This document shows, piece by piece, positions 43,312 through 51,226 of a stretch of DNA of 64,000 bases (position 1 is the first letter of the stretch; every line of letters begins with the position of its first letter). The stretch is from Gellertiella hungarica (lineage in GTDB: Bacteria > Pseudomonadota > Alphaproteobacteria > Rhizobiales > Rhizobiaceae): positions 170,348 through 234,347 of the forward strand of contig NZ_JACIEZ010000006.1 of assembly GCF_014197145.1 (NCBI RefSeq), in the 5' to 3' direction. The position numbers and the translations under genes are program-made. The notes beneath the pieces were generated by a model, which had not been told where the DNA came from, ran no database searches, and worked only from the letters and a program-made list of their open reading frames with translations.

Positions 43312-44670
43312 TCAGCCGCGGGCGGCTTCCACCCGGTTGCGACCGGCATTCTTCGCCCGGTAAAGGGCTTCGTCGGCGGCATTGATCAGATAGGTGTAGT
43401 CGGGGTGGCCCTCAAACTGGGCGGCACCGGCCGAAACCGTGACATGGATATCTTCCTGTCCCGGGAGCCGGAAGACATGCGCTTCGCATATCCGCCTTAT
43501 GGATTCGGCCACCTCGAGGGCGCGTCCGAGCTTGGTTTCCACGAGGGCGATCAGGAACTCTTCCCCGCCGAAGCGGAAGACGAAGTCTGCGGGGCGCACC
43601 GCCCCCAGCAGCAGGTCTGCCACCTGCTGGAGAACCGCGTCGCCGCTGCTATGGCCGTATCGGTCGTTGACGGACTTGAAGTGGTCGACGTCGAGCATCA
43701 GGACCGAGAACGGAACGTCGTTGCTTGCCGCCAGAGCGAGCTCTCTTCCAAGAATGGAGGGGAGAAAACGCCGGTTGAGCGTACGCGTCAGCGGATCATG
43801 TCCGTTTTCTGCCGCGCTCGCGGTCTGGAACAGATCGTTGAGAAGGAACTTGATTTCGTCGATGCGCCGGCGCAACTCTCCGATGAAATGCGAAGCACCT
43901 TCGGGTCCGACCGCTGCCTCCGGATTGAGGCCGGGCAGAATGAAATCATCGATGTCGCGCATGGCGGAGCGGATGGTCTCGAGTGCCCCCGTGCCCTCGA
44001 AGAGGATACCGGCCCGGTGACGCACCCAAAGGCCGAAGGGCGATTGGGAGAGCGGCTTGCAGTTATCCCCCGTGCCATTGGCGAGAATGTCGAAGAGGAC
44101 AGTGTGGCTCCACTCCATGAGCGCAGCGCGCTGGCCTTCCCGCTCGGCACTGACATCCTGGCCGAGGGCAAACAGCCGGTAGGCCTCGTCCGCCCGGGCT
44201 CTCTGTCCCGACTTCTGAACGAAAGCGGCGCTCATGTGGCACATCGCGCTGTCCACTCGATGGGAGAATGCGACGAAGGCGTCCAGCGCATCTGCTGGCG
44301 GAAGGTTTCGTTCCTGGAGAAGCTGCGTCATGTCCGCTTTCAGGCGGGCTGCCCCTTCCAGAACAAGATGGATCGGGATCTTGAGGCGGGCGTGAATATC
44401 GCCGATATGCCGCTGCCTCTGGGCAAAAGCCTCCTCCTCGGGATTCAACAGGCAGATATCGACCAACCATCCTTTCAGGCTGTTGGTCAGTTTGTGCTGG
44501 ACGGCGGCATGGGAGAGGAAGTTCGAAGCATCTTCATCTCGGAGGAAAGCGTCATAGAAGGATGAAGCGAGGAGGCCGGCCTGTGCGAAGAGGAGTGCTT
44601 TGGCGATTTCGAGGCCGCGGGATGGATGTGCCGGGGGGGTCTGCTGGCCTTGGTTCTGGTTTTCGTGCAC
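43312..44670 (-). CDS. Globin-coupled diguanylate cyclase
   Basis: This 452-aa protein has an N-terminal sensor globin (residues about 20-170) like DosC/YddV. The helix-F-like segment HIGDIHARLKIPIHLVLEGA offers the haem-proximal His. A middle domain follows, then a C-terminal GGDEF domain with LTRTLNRRFLPSILGRELAL and active site FRFGGEEF. The RPAD motif five residues before GGEEF is a product-inhibition I-site. It should make cyclic-di-GMP in response to O2 or another haem ligand. The start is GTG. The gene stands alone between ftsK and a 520-bp gap. Confidence 0.87.
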   Translation of the reverse strand: MHENQNQGQQTPPAHPSRGLEIAKALLFAQAGLLASSFYDAFLRDEDASNFLSHAAVQHKLTNSLKGWLVDICLLNPEEEAFAQRQRHIGDIHARLKIPIHLVLEGAARLKADMTQLLQERNLPPADALDAFVAFSHRVDSAMCHMSAAFVQKSGQRARADEAYRLFALGQDVSAEREGQRAALMEWSHTVLFDILANGTGDNCKPLSQSPFGLWVRHRAGILFEGTGALETIRSAMRDIDDFILPGLNPEAAVGPEGASHFIGELRRRIDEIKFLLNDLFQTASAAENGHDPLTRTLNRRFLPSILGRELALAASNDVPFSVLMLDVDHFKSVNDRYGHSSGDAVLQQVADLLLGAVRPADFVFRFGGEEFLIALVETKLGRALEVAESIRRICEAHVFRLPGQEDIHVTVSAGAAQFEGHPDYTYLINAADEALYRAKNAGRNRVEAARG

Positions 44671-45191
44671 GGATGTGGCCGTCTTTTATGTTATAGTTAA
44701 TTACTACATTCCCGATACCAGAGATCCTGTGTGACCGAAAGGGGATGAAGCCGGAGGGGCTTGGGGTTTTGGTGCGGGCTTCGGCCTTTGGGGGAATCTG
44801 GTTGTGCGACGCAAGAAAGCCCGTCTTTTTGAGAGACGGGCTTCTCTCGGATGCGGGGGCAGGATTGCAGGTAGAATTGTGGCCATGCACAAACCATGCG
44901 GACGGGACACCAGGCAAAGTGCCGTCGATGGGCACCGGCCGCTTTCATGTCCTCCCCTCTATCGGTTGCCGTCCTTAGCCTGACACAACGCCAGCAGAAA
45001 TTCACCCACGGCACATGGGACATCAACGCTCGAGGAACGCGACGGCGCCTGCGTCGAGGGCATCGCGATGGTGGCCGGCGTTCAGGCTCATTCCTGCCAG
45101 AAGACCGGCCTCGCAACAGGCATGCCCTTATCTCTCATGGCCTATCCGGCCTGCCGCCAGACAAGATGGGAGAATCAGACGGCAGACCTTT
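44671..45191. other. 521-bp gene-free stretch between DGC and ADH genes
   Basis: No convincing gene is seen; short frames here lack ribosome sites and family features. It holds the promoter of the diguanylate cyclase at its left end (AT-rich TAACTATAACAT on the minus strand near 44690) and a terminator-like hairpin at 44817-44843. A 15-bp match at 44852-44866 to the 3' end of the initiator tRNA gene is also present. A small RNA ending at the hairpin is possible but unproven. Confidence 0.4.
44817..44843 (-). terminator. Terminator hairpin, probable end of the 14-kb minus operon
   Basis: A perfect 10-bp stem AAGCCCGTCT/AGACGGGCTT encloses a 7-nt loop. On the minus strand the stem runs into TTTCTT. 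It is the first clear terminator downstream of the zinc alcohol dehydrogenase gene, 349 bp beyond its stop, or it ends an unseen small RNA. Confidence 0.6.
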
Positions 45192-46316
45192 TCAGAAGAC
45201 GATGACCTGCCGGATTGCCTCGCCCCTTGCCAGCCGTTCGAACCCCTCGTTGATCTCGTCGAGCGATATGCGATGGGTCATCAGCTTCTCGATCGGCAGC
45301 TTGCCGGTCTGCATCATGGCGGCAAAGCGCGGGATGTCGCGCACCGGAACGCAGGAGCCGACATAGGAGCCCTTGAGCGTCTGCTCGCCAACCGTCAGCG
45401 ATACCGCCGGCAGGCTGAGCTCTGCCTTGGGATTGGGCAGCCCGCCGGTCACCGTCGTTCCGCCGCGCCGGGTGATGTCGTAGGCAAATTTCAGCGCCGG
45501 GGCCGCACCGGCCAGTTCCACGGCGAGATCAACGCCGCCGCCGGTCAGCGCCCTGACCTCCGCGACGGCATTTTCGGCGGAAGGATCGATCGCATGGGTT
45601 GCACCCAGCTCCAGCGCCAGCGCCCGCTTGTGCTCGGCGGTGTCGACGGCGATGATCGTCTCGGCGCCCGCCGCGATGGCACCGAGCAGACCCGCGAGGC
45701 CCACCCCGCCGAGGCCGATGACGGCGCAGCTCTGCCCCATCTTCAGCTCGCCCGAATTGAGGACCGCACCGACCCCCGTCAACACCGCGCAGCCGAGCAA
45801 GGCGGCCCGGTCGAGCGGGATGGACTGGTCGATCTTGACGCAGGAGTTCTCCGACACGACGGCATGGGTGGAGAAGGCCGAGACACCGATGTGATGGTTG
45901 ATCGGCTCTCCCCGATAGCGAAGCCGGCGCTCGCCGCCGATCAGCGTTCCCCGGGCGGCGGCCGCTGCCCCCGGCTCGCAGAGCGCCGGGCGGCCCGAGG
46001 CGCAGGGCACGCAATGGCCGCAGGACGGCACGAAGACCAGCACCACATGATCGCCCGGCTGGAAGCGGCTGACCCCGGGGCCGATCGCCTCGACGATGCC
46101 GGAGGCCTCGTGGCCCAGCGCCACGGGCATGTCCCGCGGACGGTCGCCGTTGATGACGGAAAGATCCGAATGGCAGAGACCCGCAGCGGCCATGCGGACC
46201 CGCAGCTCGCCCGCGCCGGGCTCGTCCAGGTCCACCTCGACGATCTCGAGCGGTTTGGAATCCTGATAGGGGCGTGCGGCACCCATGGATCTCAGAAGCG
46301 CAATCCTGGCTTTCAT
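45192..46316 (-). CDS. Zinc-dependent alcohol dehydrogenase, MDR family
   Basis: This 374-aa enzyme has catalytic zinc ligands Cys in GLCHSDL and His-Glu in GHEASGIVEAIG. A structural zinc site with Cys in CGHCVPCASGRPALC is present, and the NAD motif is GLGGVGLAGLLGAIAAGA. It resembles class III-like and mycothiol/long-chain alcohol dehydrogenases acting on alcohols from transported substrates. It is the last gene of the long minus-strand operon, 29 bp after the symporter gene, so it may act on the product of the hydrolases encoded upstream. The substrate is unknown. Confidence 0.88.
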   Translation of the reverse strand: MKARIALLRSMGAARPYQDSKPLEIVEVDLDEPGAGELRVRMAAAGLCHSDLSVINGDRPRDMPVALGHEASGIVEAIGPGVSRFQPGDHVVLVFVPSCGHCVPCASGRPALCEPGAAAAARGTLIGGERRLRYRGEPINHHIGVSAFSTHAVVSENSCVKIDQSIPLDRAALLGCAVLTGVGAVLNSGELKMGQSCAVIGLGGVGLAGLLGAIAAGAETIIAVDTAEHKRALALELGATHAIDPSAENAVAEVRALTGGGVDLAVELAGAAPALKFAYDITRRGGTTVTGGLPNPKAELSLPAVSLTVGEQTLKGSYVGSCVPVRDIPRFAAMMQTGKLPIEKLMTHRISLDEINEGFERLARGEAIRQVIVF

Positions 46317-46345
46317 GTCGGTTGTTTCCTTATGTGCATGTTGCG

Positions 46346-48262
46346 TCAGGCCTGGCCGAAGGAGAGGGCGGCGATAACCGCCAGGCTGAAGCCGATGGCG
46401 AGAGTGATGAGGGCGATCCGGCGGCGTTCCCGTTCGGCCTCGCCCTGCCGGCGGGGAAGCTTCGGGCGCGGTTCATAGGCCGGGACATCGACAAGGACGG
46501 GGCTTGCGAGTTCCATCTTGTAGGAGAGGAACCAGACCAGCACGACACCCGCCACCCAGAGCATCAGCGACCAGCCCCAGATCGGCGGCATGCCGAGCAC
46601 CCAGTGGCCTTCCGCATCGGCAAAGGCATAATTGCCGAAGATCAGGCCGGGACCGAGCGCCAGGAACAGCCAGGCCAGCGTGACGGACCAGGCCGTCGAC
46701 CGGAGGGCCCGGACGCGCGGATTGCCGCCGAGCAGGCCGAACAGGAAGCGGCGGGCCTCCTGGCCTTCCTCGCCGAAGCCGCGCCGCTGCGTGAAGGCGG
46801 AGACCAGCAGCGTCACCGCCAGATTGGCGGCCATGCCCCAGGCGGCAGAATGGATGGTCCAGGGATTGCGGCCCCAGGGCAGGTCCAGTCCGAAGAAGGA
46901 TAGAACGGCAATACCGAAGGGCTCCGTGAGGAGAACGCCGGCGATCCCGAAACCGACGCCGGTCACGACCGCCGGCGGGGTCATCCAGCGCAGCCAGGTC
47001 ATGCCGAGCAGGGGGATCGAGAGCTGGAAGGCCAGCGGCAGCGCCAGCGAGGCAAGCAATGTGAGCGCCACGGGTGTCAGCGCCTGCATCAGCAGGCTGG
47101 CGAGCAGGCCAAGGCCGACCGCCACGCGCACCAGCGTCACCGTATCGCGGCGGGAGAGGGTCGAATGGAACCAGGGCTTGTAGAGATGGCGGACCAGTGC
47201 CTCGCCGGCGGCGAGAAGTGCAAGCCCCGCCATGAGCTGCACCCCGGCCAGCAGGCCGATGAAGAGCCATGCGGAAAACCACGGCGACAGGCCCGCCAGC
47301 AACCCACCCAGCCCATGGGCCGGATCGATCAGCGCGACCGCGCCGACCGTTGCCATGCAGAAGGCGACCAGCGCGCCGAAGGCACCCGCCATCACCCAGG
47401 TCTGGCCGGCGGCAAAGCCCCGCGGACTTGCGGTCGACAGCACCACCTTCATGATCATCGGGCTGGCCTGCACGCCCATCAGCGCCATGGCAAAGGAGAG
47501 GCTCGCAAGCGCGGTGCCCTCGTGGCCGGCCGCCGCCTCGCGACCGATGCCCGCGGTAAACTGGATCACCCCGGCCACCAGGAAACGGCCCGCCGTCGCC
47601 GGATCAGCCGCGAGCCTCGCAAGGCCTGCATTGAGGGCGGCAAATCCTCCGGCATCGACCAGCGCGAAAGCGGCCAGCACGACGACCGCCGATGCGGCGA
47701 GCACCGCCTGGACCGTGCCGAGCGCACCGACTGCCCGCATGCCGCCGATGACCACATAGGAAACCAGGATCAGGCCGAGAAGCACCGAGGCGATCTCACG
47801 GCTGACCATGCCACCGCTGAGATCGGCGGCAAGGCCGGACAGGGCGCGGAGTTGAAGCCCGGCAAAGGCCACGGCAAAGATGACTGCGACGACCGCCGAG
47901 AACGCAGCGAGGAATTCCGAGCCCCAGTAGGCGCGGAGCAGTTCCGTCAGCGATGAGAGACGGAGGCGCTGGCCAAGCAACCAGATTCGCTTGAAGAAGA
48001 GAACGCCCGGGAGCGCAAGCGCGATGCCCGCCTGCATGAGCGCCGGCAGTCCGAAACCATTGCGGCCGATTTCGGCGCTGCCGGCAAGCAGCGCCCAGCC
48101 GGACAGGCTGGCCCCGGCGATCACCAGCACCGACATCCAGGGCGCAAGGGCGTGACCGGCGGAAAAATAGGTCTGGTAGTCGCCATTCGCCCGGGTGGCG
48201 ATGCGGGCCCAGTAGAGCGTGGCGATGGCATAGAACAGTCCGTAGAGCGGCAGCCAGATCAC
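46346..48262 (-). CDS. Sodium:solute symporter family protein
   Basis: This 638-aa protein has about 13-15 hydrophobic segments. The LeuT-fold SSS pattern shows in TRANGDYQTYFSAGHALAPW, GASLSGWALLAG (TM1-TM2 region), QLRALSGLAADLSGG and SYVVIGGMRAVGALGTVQAVL (TM5 region). It is longer at the C-terminus than most SSS carriers, with a charged segment (RPKLPRRQGEAERERRR) before a last helix. It is coupled to the upstream small membrane protein gene by a 4-bp overlap. It may bring a carboxylate or related solute for the operon pathway; the presence of a second, ABC-type importer is notable. Confidence 0.85.
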   Translation of the reverse strand: MIWLPLYGLFYAIATLYWARIATRANGDYQTYFSAGHALAPWMSVLVIAGASLSGWALLAGSAEIGRNGFGLPALMQAGIALALPGVLFFKRIWLLGQRLRLSSLTELLRAYWGSEFLAAFSAVVAVIFAVAFAGLQLRALSGLAADLSGGMVSREIASVLLGLILVSYVVIGGMRAVGALGTVQAVLAASAVVVLAAFALVDAGGFAALNAGLARLAADPATAGRFLVAGVIQFTAGIGREAAAGHEGTALASLSFAMALMGVQASPMIMKVVLSTASPRGFAAGQTWVMAGAFGALVAFCMATVGAVALIDPAHGLGGLLAGLSPWFSAWLFIGLLAGVQLMAGLALLAAGEALVRHLYKPWFHSTLSRRDTVTLVRVAVGLGLLASLLMQALTPVALTLLASLALPLAFQLSIPLLGMTWLRWMTPPAVVTGVGFGIAGVLLTEPFGIAVLSFFGLDLPWGRNPWTIHSAAWGMAANLAVTLLVSAFTQRRGFGEEGQEARRFLFGLLGGNPRVRALRSTAWSVTLAWLFLALGPGLIFGNYAFADAEGHWVLGMPPIWGWSLMLWVAGVVLVWFLSYKMELASPVLVDVPAYEPRPKLPRRQGEAERERRRIALITLAIGFSLAVIAALSFGQA

Positions 48263-48687
48263 AGGCGTTCCTCCCGCTTGTCCATGGGCTTGATGTGGAA
48301 GCGCGAGAAGGCACCCCGCAGGCCATGTCTGGTGAAGAGATAGGCAAGGAAGCCGGCCGCCAGCACGCCAAAGAGCGTCAGTCCCGCATAGTAGTCGGCC
48401 ATGGTCATGGTGCCGCCGATGGCCGAGAACACGAAGACAAGTCCGAGAAGTCCGTAGGCGCCGATGCCAAGCGCCGCCTCGCCCTGGCTGAAACCGGTGT
48501 CATAGACGCCGTTGACGATGATATGCGCGACGAATGCAAGAACGATCAGCGCAACGCCGCCCGCGGAGACAGACCAGAGATCGCGCTGCATCCCTTCGAG
48601 AAACAGGCCGAGCCCGAGGAAACCCAGCACGCCCCAGAGGGAAAAGATCAGGACGGAACGGTCCATGCGGTGATCGGTCTGGCTCAT
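48259..48687 (-). CDS. Small four-helix membrane protein paired with the symporter
   Basis: This 142-aa protein has four hydrophobic segments (residues about 12-30, 38-60, 70-92, 98-115) and a basic C-terminal tail (FHIKPMDKREERL). It overlaps the symporter start by ATGA, so the two are probably made in fixed ratio. This resembles carriers with a small accessory subunit. No named family is recognised. It lies 70 bp after the flotillin gene, with a hairpin in that gap. Confidence 0.75.
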   Translation of the reverse strand: MSQTDHRMDRSVLIFSLWGVLGFLGLGLFLEGMQRDLWSVSAGGVALIVLAFVAHIIVNGVYDTGFSQGEAALGIGAYGLLGLVFVFSAIGGTMTMADYYAGLTLFGVLAAGFLAYLFTRHGLRGAFSRFHIKPMDKREERL

Positions 48688-48721
48688 GGTCGGTTTTCCT
48701 CAGTCGGATCGGGTGGGAGGT

Positions 48722-48747
48722 GCCGGCCGGATCATCTCCCGGCCGGC
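48722..48747 (-). other. Hairpin between flotillin and small membrane protein genes
   Basis: A perfect 9-bp stem GCCGGCCGG/CCGGCCGGC encloses an 8-nt loop with no T tract. It is operon-internal and may stabilise the 3' end of the flotillin message or reduce read-through to the distal genes. Confidence 0.5.
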
Positions 48748-48757
48748 GGTCGCGGCA

Positions 48758-50428
48758 TCAGTTCGGGCGCGCCTTGTCCTTGCCGGCAGGGGCCGGCGCG
48801 GCGGGCTCGGTGTAGACGATCTTCGACAGGTCGCTCAGCGTGTGGGGCCGATGAACCGTGTCGGCGGTCAGGCCGATCTCGCCGAGAAGCGTGTCGACGA
48901 AGGGGGCCTGCGTCCGGTAGCGCAGGGCGGAGCTCACCACCTGCTCGGCCAGATTGCCGTCGCGCGGTGCGCCGCCGTCAGCTCCGGCAACAAGCGGTCC
49001 GCCACCGGTTCCCGAAAGGCCCGGCAGGCCTTCCACATGCATGATCTTGATGCCCTCGATCTTCTCCATCGGCTTGACGCTTTCTCGGATGATGGCGGGC
49101 AGGTTCTCCACCAGCGCCTTGTGCAGGGCGGAGCGACGGCTGGCATCGGAGCGCATGTTCTCGGCGGCGTTGAGCTTCTCCTTGCCCTCGGCCTCGACCT
49201 TCATGCGTTCCTCGAGCGCCGCGACCGCGATGCGGTCCGCATCGGCGCGATCCTGGGCGGCAGCCTTCTCGGCTTCCGCGAGAATGCGGATCCGGGCGGC
49301 TTCCGCCTCGGCTGCCCGCTCGGCCTCGATCTTCTCGATGGCCTTCTGGCGATTGGCGATCTCGGTGTCGCGGATGGTGAGCACCCGCTCCTGCGCCTCG
49401 ATCATCCGCGCCCGCGCCTGCTCGGCCTCGGCCTGTGCTTCGGAACGCTCCTTGGACTTCAGCGACACGGCGATTTCACGCGCCTGCTCCTCGATCTGGA
49501 TCACCTCGCGACGGCGAATCTCCAGCATCTCGACTTCCCGCTCCATGTCGATACGGCTGCGCTCGACGGCCTCGCGCTCCTTGAGCTTGACCGCTTCGAT
49601 CTCGCGCTCGCGGAGCGCATTCTCGGCGGCAATCTCGGATTTCTTCGCGGCCCGTTCGATGGCCACCTGCGCCTCGTGGGTCAGGCGGGCATACTCACTG
49701 TCACGCTCGATCTCGAGGCTGCGCTTTTCCGCTTCCAGGTTCTTGGCGCGAATGGCAACAGCCGTGTCCTTCTCGATGTCGTTGCGCTTCTTCTTGCGGC
49801 TCTCGATCTGCTCGGTGAGGCGGGTGAGACCTTCGGCATCAAAGGTGTTCGAAGGATCGAAGAGCTTGATGTCGGTCTGGTCGAGCGAGGTGAGCGAGAC
49901 GGATTCGAGCTCGAGACCGTCTAGCGCGAGGCTTTCGGCCACCTCCTGCTTCACCTCCTTGACGAAGGCCTGGCGGCTTTCGTGGATGTGTTCGAGCGTC
50001 ATCTTGGCGGCCGCGCCACCCATGGCGTCGACGAAGCGACCCTGGATCAGGTCCTTCAGCTGCTCGGCATTCATGGTGCGGTTGCCGAGGCTCCGGGCCG
50101 CGGTCGCCACCGCATCCGTATTGGGCGAGACGCGGACATAGAATTCCACCGTCAGCTCGACACGCATGCGGTCCTTGGTGATCAGCGACTTTTCCCGGGC
50201 ACGGGTGACTTCCAGCCGAAGCGTGTTCATGTTCACTTCGGTCAGGTCGTGCAGGATCGGCAGCACGAGCGCACCGCCGCCCATGACGACCTTTTCGCCA
50301 CCGAAGCCGGTGCGAACGAAGCTCACGTCCTTGGTGGAACGGCGGTAGAGCCAGTGCAGAAGATAGGCGGCAACAGCGATGACGATCGCCGCCAGGATGA
50401 TGATGGCTATGACGTCTGCACCCTTCAT
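48758..50428 (-). CDS. Flotillin-like SPFH/band 7 protein (YqiK type)
   Basis: This 556-aa protein has one N-terminal membrane helix (IAIIILAAIVIAVAAYLLHW), then an SPFH domain (residues about 30-200). A long Glu/Arg/Ala-rich coiled coil follows (about 215-430) and a C-terminal flotillin region (GIKIMHVEGLPGL). Flotillins form membrane rings or rafts that organise other membrane proteins. It sits between the opsin-like gene (48 bp upstream) and the symporter pair, so it may scaffold them (inference). AAGGAACAC precedes the ATG. Confidence 0.9.
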   Translation of the reverse strand: MKGADVIAIIILAAIVIAVAAYLLHWLYRRSTKDVSFVRTGFGGEKVVMGGGALVLPILHDLTEVNMNTLRLEVTRAREKSLITKDRMRVELTVEFYVRVSPNTDAVATAARSLGNRTMNAEQLKDLIQGRFVDAMGGAAAKMTLEHIHESRQAFVKEVKQEVAESLALDGLELESVSLTSLDQTDIKLFDPSNTFDAEGLTRLTEQIESRKKKRNDIEKDTAVAIRAKNLEAEKRSLEIERDSEYARLTHEAQVAIERAAKKSEIAAENALREREIEAVKLKEREAVERSRIDMEREVEMLEIRRREVIQIEEQAREIAVSLKSKERSEAQAEAEQARARMIEAQERVLTIRDTEIANRQKAIEKIEAERAAEAEAARIRILAEAEKAAAQDRADADRIAVAALEERMKVEAEGKEKLNAAENMRSDASRRSALHKALVENLPAIIRESVKPMEKIEGIKIMHVEGLPGLSGTGGGPLVAGADGGAPRDGNLAEQVVSSALRYRTQAPFVDTLLGEIGLTADTVHRPHTLSDLSKIVYTEPAAPAPAGKDKARPN

Positions 50429-50476
50429 GGACGTGTTCCTTCTGAATGAGCAGGGGTTTCAGGCAAGAGATGGATT

Positions 50477-51178
50477 TCAGGCATGGGCCGTCTCCTCGGT
50501 GACGAGGGCCGCCGTCGCTAGAACGGCGACGCCGAAGGCCATGCGGTTGAGAATGTCTGCGAGATTGTAGGCAATCGACAGGCTGCCATCGTCGGTCATG
50601 CCGGCGAAGGCGGTGAGGAAATTGCCGAGCGGATAGATCGCCCAGCCGACGGTGACGATCAGCCTCAGCCAGAAATAGCCGCGGCGAAGGTAATCGCCCG
50701 TCGAGGAGCGGATGACGTCGTCCATCCGGCCGAAATAGAATTCGCCGAGGAGGTAGAGCCAGAAGACGAGGCCGATCAGGAAGGCGAGCGTCGGATGCAT
50801 GAACTGCGCTTCGCCGAGATAGCGGACGAAGACCATCAGCGCCGACACCACCACCAGGCGCCAGAAGAGGCCGGCGGAAAGCCGGCCCGCCGTGCGGGCA
50901 AGGAAAAAGAGCGCCATCACCTGCAGCGGCATCGACACGGACCAGCCGACATAGTGATAGACGACCGGAACGCCCTGGCCGGCAAGCCACGCCTCGCGCG
51001 CCTCGAAGACGGAGCCGATGCCGACAAGTGCCGCGATGGCACAGAGCGCGACCGGCAGGCGCCATTTCCGTCCGACCCAGGCGCTGCCCAGCATGAGCAG
51101 CACCGTGGTCGCGGCCAGGCCGAACAGGGCGACGGAGAAGCTCGCCGCAGTCAGGTCGGAAGTCTGATAGACCGCCAT
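50477..51178 (-). CDS. Type-1 rhodopsin homologue lacking the retinal lysine
   Basis: This 233-aa protein has seven hydrophobic helices. Helix F carries GWAIYPLGNF (W179, Y182, P183), matching the W-x-x-Y-P retinal-pocket motif. Helix G carries AYNLADILNRMAFG, which aligns with proteorhodopsin YNLADFVNK: D208 is kept, but the Schiff-base Lys position is R212. In helix C (YHYVGWSVSMPL) the proton-acceptor Asp is G78, Trp is kept (W79) and the usual Arg is H75. It therefore cannot form the standard retinal Schiff base or pump protons the usual way. Lysine-free opsins are a known group of unsettled function. It lies inside the operon between an ABC permease and the flotillin, 48 bp from each. 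No carotenoid or retinal genes are in the window. Confidence 0.85.
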   Translation of the reverse strand: MAVYQTSDLTAASFSVALFGLAATTVLLMLGSAWVGRKWRLPVALCAIAALVGIGSVFEAREAWLAGQGVPVVYHYVGWSVSMPLQVMALFFLARTAGRLSAGLFWRLVVVSALMVFVRYLGEAQFMHPTLAFLIGLVFWLYLLGEFYFGRMDDVIRSSTGDYLRRGYFWLRLIVTVGWAIYPLGNFLTAFAGMTDDGSLSIAYNLADILNRMAFGVAVLATAALVTEETAHA

Positions 51179-51226
51179 GGTTATTGTCCCCCTTGAAGGA
51201 AAAGGTCGTGTCGCATTGGGTTCTCC

